Origin: Cryobacterium sp. Y82
GTDB taxonomy: Bacteria; Actinomycetota; Actinomycetes; Actinomycetales; Microbacteriaceae
Direction: 5' to 3'
NCBI RefSeq assembly: GCF_002929495.1
Contig: NZ_PJJJ01000028.1
Span: 70,913 to 134,912 of the forward strand
Length of the DNA stretch: 64,000 nt
The translations under genes and the position numbers were made by a program. The notes beneath the pieces are model-generated. The model worked only from the letters and a program-made list of their open reading frames with translations, was not told the DNA's origin and ran no database searches. Of this stretch, positions 59,141 through 64,000 are shown piece by piece (position 1 is the stretch's first letter; each line of letters starts with the position of its first letter).

Positions 59141-60427
59141 GTGAGCGACCAGCTTCGCCCCCGCTCGAACGGTGCACAGAACCTCAAAACCGTTGCACGT
59201 CACGGTCGACTGAAGAAGTCGAATGCTGCCGTTACGGTCGCGAAGTTTCTTGCCGGCAGCCTGGCTGTCGTTCTGGTCAGCGGCTTCTCCGTAGCCGCCA
59301 TCGCCACCTACGACGTCGCAGTGAGCGTGCAGCCCAGCGTGCACCTCGCCAATGAGAGCAACGGCCCGGTCCCATCGATCGGCGCTATTGACGGCGGCGT
59401 GAACATGCTCATAGTCGGCAGTGACAGCCGTGTTGGGCAGGACGCAGCTTTTGGTCCGGAGGACTCGACTGGTGACCTCAATGACGTGACGATGTTGCTG
59501 CACATCTCTGAAGACCACAGTAACGCTTCGGTCATTAGCTTTCCCCGCGACCTGTACGTCCCCATCCCCTCCTGCCCCGACCCCGAGGGCGGCTCGTTCC
59601 CCGCGATGAGCAGCCAAAAAATCAACACCACGCTCACCTATGGTGGCCTCGCCTGCACGGTGCTAACGGTCGAGAAGCTCACCGGCCTGTCCATTCCGTT
59701 TGCGGCCGAAGCGCAGTTCAGTGGTGTCATGGCCATGTCCTCCGCCGTCGGCGGCGTGCCGGTCTGCGTGGCGGAGCGCATCGAAGACGAATACACCGGA
59801 ATAATGCTCAACCCGGGTGAGCACATGCTCGAGGGCTATGACGCGTTGCAATTTCTGCGCACCCGCCATGGCCTCGGCGATGGCAGCGACCTGACCCGAA
59901 TCAATAACCAACAGCTGTTCATGTCATCGCTCGTGCGCACGATCCAGAGCGCAGACACCCTCTCCGACCCCGCCAAGGTGTATGGCCTGGCCAAAGCGGT
60001 CGTGGGTAACATGCGTTTGTCCGACAGCCTCAACAGCGTCACCACCCTCGCATCCATCGCCATCGCGCTCAAGGACATCGATCTCAATCAGGTCGTCTTC
60101 GCCCAGGTGCCCACCGGTAGCGTGGCGGGCGGGGTCAAGGCCAGTCAACCGGCTTTCAACGACCTGTTCGAGGCGGTCGCTGCCGATGAGCCGCTGGCCC
60201 TGAGTGGAACCACCGGCAGCGGCACCGTGGCCGATCCGAACGCTCCCGTCGAAGCGGCTCCAGCCCCGGCCGCGACCACTGATCCTTCCGTGGCAGCCGA
60301 TCCGGCGGTCACCGAGGCGCCCGTGGCCACGGAAGCGCCCGGTGCTGTCCTGTCGAAGTCGGTGACCGGTCAGACGGCCGGTGACTACACCTGCACGAAC
60401 GGTCGTCTGCTGAGCGAGCAAGGCTAG
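59141..60427 (+). CDS. LCP-family (LytR-CpsA-Psr) cell-wall glycopolymer transferase
   Basis: A 428-residue membrane-anchored protein. A basic cytoplasmic head is followed by a membrane helix at about 34-60, then the LCP domain: VNMLIVGSDSRVG, the catalytic-region FPRDLYVPIPS, LQFLRTRHGLGDGSDLTRIN and NNQQLFMSSL. LCP proteins attach teichoic acid- or arabinogalactan-like polymers to peptidoglycan. The last 70 residues are an Ala/Pro/Thr-rich, probably disordered tail. GTG 59141 follows GAGAGGAC by about 6 nt; ATG 59137 is in another frame. Confidence 0.93.
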   Translation: MSDQLRPRSNGAQNLKTVARHGRLKKSNAAVTVAKFLAGSLAVVLVSGFSVAAIATYDVAVSVQPSVHLANESNGPVPSIGAIDGGVNMLIVGSDSRVGQDAAFGPEDSTGDLNDVTMLLHISEDHSNASVISFPRDLYVPIPSCPDPEGGSFPAMSSQKINTTLTYGGLACTVLTVEKLTGLSIPFAAEAQFSGVMAMSSAVGGVPVCVAERIEDEYTGIMLNPGEHMLEGYDALQFLRTRHGLGDGSDLTRINNQQLFMSSLVRTIQSADTLSDPAKVYGLAKAVVGNMRLSDSLNSVTTLASIAIALKDIDLNQVVFAQVPTGSVAGGVKASQPAFNDLFEAVAADEPLALSGTTGSGTVADPNAPVEAAPAPAATTDPSVAADPAVTEAPVATEAPGAVLSKSVTGQTAGDYTCTNGRLLSEQG

Positions 60428-60518
60428 CCGGGCTCGAGCATTCATTCTTTTCATGGTCAGAGCGGACGCTTGCAGTACGGCTAAGATAGGGGAGTGTGTT
60501 TGCGCGAGCAGATGCCAA

Positions 60519-60609
60519 GGAGACGTCGCATAGTTCGGCTTAGTGCACCACCCTGCTAAGGTGGAGTACCCTTTACGGGGTACCGTGGGTTCAAATCCCA
60601 CCGTCTCCG
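60519..60609 (+). tRNA. tRNA-Ser (anticodon GCT)
   Basis: GGAGACG at 60519 pairs with CGTCTCC at 60602-60608, discriminator G. The anticodon arm CCACCCTGCTAAGGTGG carries GCT. A long variable arm (GTACCCTTTACGGGGTAC) and a T arm CGTGGGTTCAAATCCCACG follow. CCA is not encoded. A repeat and mobile-element remains lie just downstream. Confidence 0.96.
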
Positions 60610-60618
60610 CAGCGAGGA

Positions 60619-60658
60619 GTTTACGTAATTCCGGCGTTTAGTTTACGAAATTCCTGCG
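60619..60658 (+). repeat. Direct repeat of 18 nt next to tRNA-Ser
   Basis: GTTTACGTAATTCCGGCG (60619) and GTTTACGAAATTCCTGCG (60641) match at 16 of 18 positions with a 22-nt period. They start 10 nt after the tRNA. They may be protein-binding sites or the trace of an insertion. Confidence 0.65.
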
Positions 60659-60662
60659 GCAA

Positions 60663-60695
60663 CAGAAAACCGGCGATCGCATCGCCGGTTTTCTG
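60663..60695. terminator. Strong terminator after tRNA-Ser(GCT)
   Basis: CAGAAAACCGGCGAT and ATCGCCGGTTTTCTG are perfectly complementary (15 bp, 3-nt loop). The T-run inside the 3' arm makes it a good intrinsic terminator for the tRNA and possibly for the opposite strand. Confidence 0.85.
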
Positions 60696-60768
60696 CGTTA
60701 AGGCGCCGTTTTCGAGAGTGTTAGCCCCAAGAAACGCTGTGATCGGCGCGCGGTCGGCGGTTAAACAC

Positions 60769-60799
60769 CGCTTCGCCCTGTTTTTGGCAGGGCGAAGCG
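60769..60799. terminator. Hairpin at the end of the transposase remnant
   Basis: CGCTTCGCCCTG and CAGGGCGAAGCG pair perfectly (12 bp, 7-nt loop), followed by ACTTTT. It lies 41 nt past the transposase stop and may be its terminator or mark the old element's end. Confidence 0.7.
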
Positions 60800-60840
60800 A
60801 CTTTTAATGCAGGCAAAGGAATTGTTGACGACCGGGCGGC

Positions 60841-61848
60841 CTAGCTGGGTGGTGGTGACGGCGCCGTGTCGGCGGGTGACGTCGCCGCCGTGATTTCAGC
60901 GCTGGAATAGTACGTGCTCGCGAAGGACTTGTTCTTCGAGGTGAGGGGCACTCGGGCGAGCTCGCTCTGAATGAACGTCAAAATCTTCCGGATATTGGCC
61001 GAGACGAGCGCGAGTGTCACGGCCAGCGATGCGAAGGTGTTGCCGCGGGCTCGCCGTTTCATGGGGGAGGCGATGTCTTCGGTCGCGGAGTCCTTGATGA
61101 ATGCGTTCTGCGATTCGACGGTGTTGCGCAGTGCGTAGAAACCCTTCCACACTGGACTTTTGTGGGGGTAGGTCTGCCCGTACTTCAGGGCTTTGTCCTT
61201 GGCGGGGTCTTTCCCGGCGGGTATCACGACGGTCTTCTTGCGGATGGGCTCGATGAGTTCACCGGTCTTGTGGTCGAACGCTAAACCGTCGTAGTTCTTA
61301 GGGTCAGGGTAGAGGTACTGGCGTGAGCCGTCGGGCCGGCGCTTGCCCTTGGGCTTGGCGCGGTACTTTTCACGTTCGGCGATTCGCTGGTCTCGCAGCT
61401 CTTTGGCCTGACGAACGGGTTTTGAATCGCTGGAGAGGATGGCGTCGTCTTCGGGTGTTTCCTCGTCGACGGGCACGCCGGTGTCGGCTGCCTTGCGGTC
61501 CTTTCGGTACAGGTCGAGGGCGTGAATCAGGTCCTGGGGCATGTAGTTCACGTACCACTGGCCGCCGACTTGGATGAGGTCCTCGTAGAAGGTTGTCTGG
61601 CCGTGTTCGTCTTTGTCGTAGTCGAAGACCGGCTTGGCGCCAATTTCGGCCAGCGTGGCCTGCAGGGTGTCGGCTGTGCTGCGGGGCAGGTATGCGCGGT
61701 CCGCCATGAAGTGCAGGATGGGGAAGCCGGCGGCGAGAATCGCCAACCCACTCACCAGCCACCAGCTCCAGGCCGGCGATGACCTGAATCTCCAGGTCGG
61801 ACTGCGCGGGGGCGCCTCGGTCCCGCCGCCCTGGGCCTGAACGCCGCT
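60841..61848 (-). pseudogene. Truncated transposase (DDE type)
   Basis: The open frame reaches back to a TAG at 61851 and codes about 335 residues of the C-terminal part of a transposase: PTWRFRSSPAWSWWLVSGLA, FMADRAYLPRSTADTL, FYALRNTVESQNAFIKD and the terminal MKRRARGNTFASLAVTLALV. Intact actinobacterial relatives are much longer and have an N-terminal DNA-binding part, missing here. GTG 61755 is a possible but unconvincing start. No clear terminal inverted repeats were found. The region up to about 61980 may hold further decayed pieces in another frame. Confidence 0.75.
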
Positions 61849-61979
61849 CTAGGGCAAGAACCGCCGCGGTCGTCCCGTCGGAGGAACCTTGAACGGCATG
61901 CCAGAGGTTCCCGGCCGTCAGGAGGCAATCGCACGAAGCAGGGATGGCAGGTTGATGCTCCGCTACCCCAGAACACATC

Positions 61980-62198
61980 GCTGCAGGGCCTTCCCATAAC
62001 GGGCTGATATGTCTGTAATACTCTTTGTTTTCATAGTTGACGGAAGATGATTTTCAGAATATACATTAAGGAGTTGAACCGATACGGCTCGCCTTTCTGT
62101 GGACCGACCCGCTTGATTATGAGCGGCCGCAAGTCATCCTGGATTCATAGTGAGAGCGCGTCGACACGATTTCTCCGAGCCCGAAAGACGGAACGCAC
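61980..62198 (+). promoter_or_regulatory. AT-rich promoter region of the small-ORF / membrane-protein locus
   Basis: TTGACG (62037-62042), 17 nt, TATACA (62060-62065) is the best consensus-type promoter in the window. AAGGAG follows at 62068, before a possible TTG at 62074 (frame to 62316). That frame has no protein-like character past 62200 and overlaps the next ORF, so I do not call it. The remaining leader up to 62198 shows nothing else. Confidence 0.65.
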
Positions 62199-62426
62199 AT
62201 GGCTATCAGCCTCACCGATCTCGAACTCTCGACCCTCGACAGCCTCATTACCCCTGTCGACCCCAATGACGACTGGATCGTCACGGACGGCGGTTCGGCT
62301 ATCCGTTGCGACATAGAGGGTATGAGCGAAGAGCTTGCAGAAGTTCCTGTAGAGCACCGATCGGCACAGACGTTGGAGGTCCTTCGGGCCTACCAAGCGG
62401 ACGCAAGTGCCGCCCGATCGAAATGA
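62199..62426 (+). CDS. Small acidic protein, 75 residues, unknown function
   Basis: ATG 62199 opens 75 codons of an acidic protein (SLTDLELSTLDSLITPVDP, DDWIVTDGGSAIRCDIEGM) with a single Cys and a helical C-terminus (SAQTLEVLRAYQADASAARS). There are no membrane segments or signal peptide. The ribosome site is weak (GAAAGACGGAAC). It is the first gene after the promoter at 62037 and precedes a tiny ORF and two membrane-protein genes in the same direction. It could be a peptide precursor, immunity factor or regulator; no family recognised. Confidence 0.6.
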   Translation: MAISLTDLELSTLDSLITPVDPNDDWIVTDGGSAIRCDIEGMSEELAEVPVEHRSAQTLEVLRAYQADASAARSK

Positions 62427-62485
62427 CCCGAACTCTGCTTCGTATTCTCAAATCATTAACAGCTGCCTGTTACCAGAATCGGTAA
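62423..62485 (+). CDS. Possible 20-residue basic peptide coupled to the upstream ORF
   Basis: ATG 62423 overlaps the stop of the 75-residue ORF (ATGA) and codes MTRTLLRILKSLTAACYQNR, then TAA. The peptide is basic, amphipathic in its first half and has one Cys. The overlap suggests coupled translation, but an ORF of this size could be chance. The 80 nt up to the next gene contain no other feature besides GAGGAAG, the next ribosome site. Confidence 0.3.
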   Translation: MTRTLLRILKSLTAACYQNR

Positions 62486-62565
62486 ACGATCCCGCCACGA
62501 GTTCGTTCGTCAAGTCGCTTCCGTTGCAAACTGTTCGCCGACCGATTCGATCTGAGGAAGATCAC

Positions 62566-63099
62566 ATGATGATTGATATTGCAAGCTCCGTATTCGGCGT
62601 TATTGGAATCGTTGTTTTCTCTGTCTGGTTTTTACTGACGGTCGCATTTCAGAAAAATAATCGGCTCAGCCGGCTAACTACACGGTTTGACCGGTTCACA
62701 CTCATACCAAAATGGTCATTTTTTACGCCAGATCCCGGTGCGAGTAACTATCACTTTGTTTATCGCAGTCGCGACGATGAAACAAGCGTCAGCCCATGGT
62801 TGGAATTGAATTTATCCCCGAGGGGAATTCTCTTTTCCCTTTGGAACCCGCGAAAACGCTACCGAGAGGGCATGATCGAATTATTTCAGCTGCTGGCGCT
62901 TTCCAGTGCCAACTGCTCTGCAGAGCGACTTCAGTTCACTACGCCATACATAATCTTGCTTGACGTTGCGCGCAAGCGACTCGGAGGTTCATTGTCGTCG
63001 CAGGCGTTCTACCAGTTTGCTTTGGTTGAAACACGCGGTCCAAGCGGAGCTTCTGTGCCACGCGTTCGTTTTTATTCGCTGACTCACCCGGTGTTATAA
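62566..63099 (+). CDS. Membrane-anchored protein, SdpA/DUF5819-like
   Basis: A 177-residue protein with one N-terminal membrane helix (FGVIGIVVFSVWFLLTVAF) and a soluble outside domain. The segment PKWSFFTPDPGASNYHFVYR carries the W-x-F-F/A-x-x-P pattern I associate with SdpA and DUF5819 proteins. In Bacillus SdpA with SdpB matures the SDP killing peptide. The similarity is short and from memory, so the assignment is tentative. GAGGAAG is 5 nt before ATG 62566 (a second ATG follows at once). It ends 3 nt before the next gene. Lower GC than the core genes. Confidence 0.72.
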   Translation: MMIDIASSVFGVIGIVVFSVWFLLTVAFQKNNRLSRLTTRFDRFTLIPKWSFFTPDPGASNYHFVYRSRDDETSVSPWLELNLSPRGILFSLWNPRKRYREGMIELFQLLALSSANCSAERLQFTTPYIILLDVARKRLGGSLSSQAFYQFALVETRGPSGASVPRVRFYSLTHPVL

Positions 63100-63102
63100 G
63101 CC

Positions 63103-63909
63103 ATGTTGACAATCGAAAGCGCCGCACGAATCACCGCCGTCATCGTGGGCATAGGAATTCTTCAAGGTTCTTTGCAATTGCTTTTGAGTTTGAAAGAATT
63201 CGGCTCGAGCGGGCTGTTTGACTGGAATAGCAGACAGATCCTCGCTAGGTCACCCGGTGCGTCACGTAGATGGATGGTCGGGCACAGCGGCTCAGTGTGG
63301 CTACGTATTGTTGTGATTGCTCGAATCGTCTGTTCCATAGCGCTAATCACTCCGTTTCAAAGTAATCTGCTCTACGCCAGTTACGCAACGATCATTTTGC
63401 TGTCAAGCCTTTTCCTGGCCTATCAAATCCGCTATGGCAAAGATGGCTCCAATCAAATATCGTTCATCATCCTTGCGGGCTTGGCATTCACCTTCCTGCT
63501 CCCAACGTCGAGTCCTTTTCAAGCCGTGGGGTTGTATTTCATCGCGGCGCAGGCTTTGTTGGCATATTTCGCTGCGGGAATATCGAAGATATCCAACGCA
63601 CAGTGGCGTCAAGGATCAGCGTTGCAAAGCATTCTCAACACCGCTACTTATGGACACTCCACGGCCGCAGCCGTACTTCGTAGACGACCTTGGCTTGGAG
63701 GCTTCGTCGGATGGTCAGTTATCGTCGTGGAGATCATTTTTCCCTTAGTCCTTGTGGCTCCCCCTGGAGTGCTGGTAGCGCTGCTTTTTGCCGGGGCCAT
63801 GCTCCATCTCGGAACAGCCGTGCTGATTGGCCTCGACACTTTCTTTTGGGCCTTCACCGCGACATTTCCGGCGATAATCTTCGTGCACGGGGTTCTCCTC
63901 GGCAGATAG
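63103..63909 (+). CDS. Polytopic membrane protein, HTTM/SdpB-like
   Basis: A 268-residue protein with about seven or eight membrane segments. Around residues 125-175 (LYFIAAQALLAYFAAGISKI, then NAQWRQGSALQSILNT) it resembles the HTTM domain found in SdpB and in vitamin K-dependent carboxylase-like proteins: aromatic helix, Lys, then W-x-x-G. FDWNSRQIL in the N-terminal third is a conserved-looking loop. With the preceding SdpA-like gene, 3 nt away, it probably forms a membrane complex that modifies or exports something, possibly a peptide. Function not proven. The last 91 nt of the window after it hold no gene that I can see. Confidence 0.72.
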   Translation: MLTIESAARITAVIVGIGILQGSLQLLLSLKEFGSSGLFDWNSRQILARSPGASRRWMVGHSGSVWLRIVVIARIVCSIALITPFQSNLLYASYATIILLSSLFLAYQIRYGKDGSNQISFIILAGLAFTFLLPTSSPFQAVGLYFIAAQALLAYFAAGISKISNAQWRQGSALQSILNTATYGHSTAAAVLRRRPWLGGFVGWSVIVVEIIFPLVLVAPPGVLVALLFAGAMLHLGTAVLIGLDTFFWAFTATFPAIIFVHGVLLGR

Positions 63910-64000
63910 AACAGCAGTGAAGTGCTAGGACATTTCATCGCTTTTTTCGGTGAAAAGATTCTTTTGGGCGACCTTCTCACCCCGTAGTGGTTTTCGACCA

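Noticed and set aside
61370..61978. A 202-codon minus-strand frame upstream of the transposase
   Set aside because: Different frame from the recognised transposase sequence over most of its length; product is Arg/Pro-rich noise. It may include decayed sequence but cannot be assigned.
60519..62000. Integrated prophage or ICE at tRNA-Ser(GCT)
   Set aside because: No integrase, no duplicated tRNA end and no phage genes within the window; only a truncated transposase supports mobility.
62047..62316. An 89-codon plus-strand frame at the end-region promoter
   Set aside because: The ATG lies inside the promoter spacer; the product turns Ser/Arg-rich where it overlaps the more convincing 75-codon ORF.

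Overview
The window is chromosomal DNA from a high-GC actinobacterium. Family-level composition suggests Microbacteriaceae, a Cryobacterium/Leifsonia-like organism, but the genus is inference. The evidence is dense GC-rich coding, frequent GTG starts, F420-type LLM oxidoreductase, DUF222/HNH gene, LCP protein, many apparently leaderless genes with a TANNNT box 6-7 nt before the start, and a very common heptamer CGGATGC/GCATCCG. No ribosomal RNA, CRISPR array, complete prophage or integrase was seen.

Layout. 1-7.7 kb: the 3'-truncated DUF222/HNH gene, an SRPBCC protein, a phytoene-desaturase-like flavoprotein and a large secreted metallophosphatase/5'-nucleotidase. 7.7-12.5 kb: a LysR regulator divergent from bifunctional putA (proline to glutamate). 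12.5-17.6 kb: an olefin (head-to-head hydrocarbon) cluster, oleA, a fused oleB-oleC and oleD, with an unusual set of four inverted/direct repeats between oleA and oleBC. 17.6-18.5 kb: a YtrA-type GntR regulator with two doubtful small membrane ORFs. 18.5-30.2 kb: a complete carbon-phosphorus lyase locus, phnF divergent from phnG-H-I-J-K-L, a DUF1045 2H-phosphoesterase gene, phnM, phnN, phnD, phnC and a double-length phnE. A palindromic PhnF-type operator lies between phnF and phnG.

30.3-32.2 kb: an MFS transporter beside the deleted remnant of an arsenic-island-type flavoprotein. 32.2-36.5 kb: a FetB-like permease, then an Lrp regulator divergent from ddaH-rocD (arginine use), and a decayed acetylxylan esterase. 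36.5-37.1 kb: a ribbon-helix-helix/Doc toxin-antitoxin pair. 37.1-43.9 kb: an lldD-like L-lactate dehydrogenase with its FadR-type regulator and operator, a dienelactone hydrolase, an orphan sugar-type binding protein that seems to begin at ATC, a D-2-hydroxyacid dehydrogenase and a POT peptide transporter. 44-47.9 kb: a MarR-MFS efflux unit with a double operator, a lipase-like hydrolase and a lipoate ligase with permuted domains. 47.9-60.6 kb: mostly housekeeping genes (GNAT, orphan DNA methyltransferase, LLM oxidoreductase, GH1 beta-glucosidase, small membrane protein, amidase, pgm, pheA, diacylglycerol kinase, serS, HAD phosphatase, LCP transferase) and two tRNA-Ser genes (TGA and GCT).

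Past tRNA-Ser(GCT) the character changes. There is a direct repeat, two strong hairpins, a truncated transposase, and then a lower-GC segment with a near-consensus promoter, two very small ORFs and two membrane-protein genes that look like a distant SdpA/SdpB pair. This last locus (62.0-63.9 kb) is the best candidate here for an undescribed system, possibly production of or immunity to a peptide.
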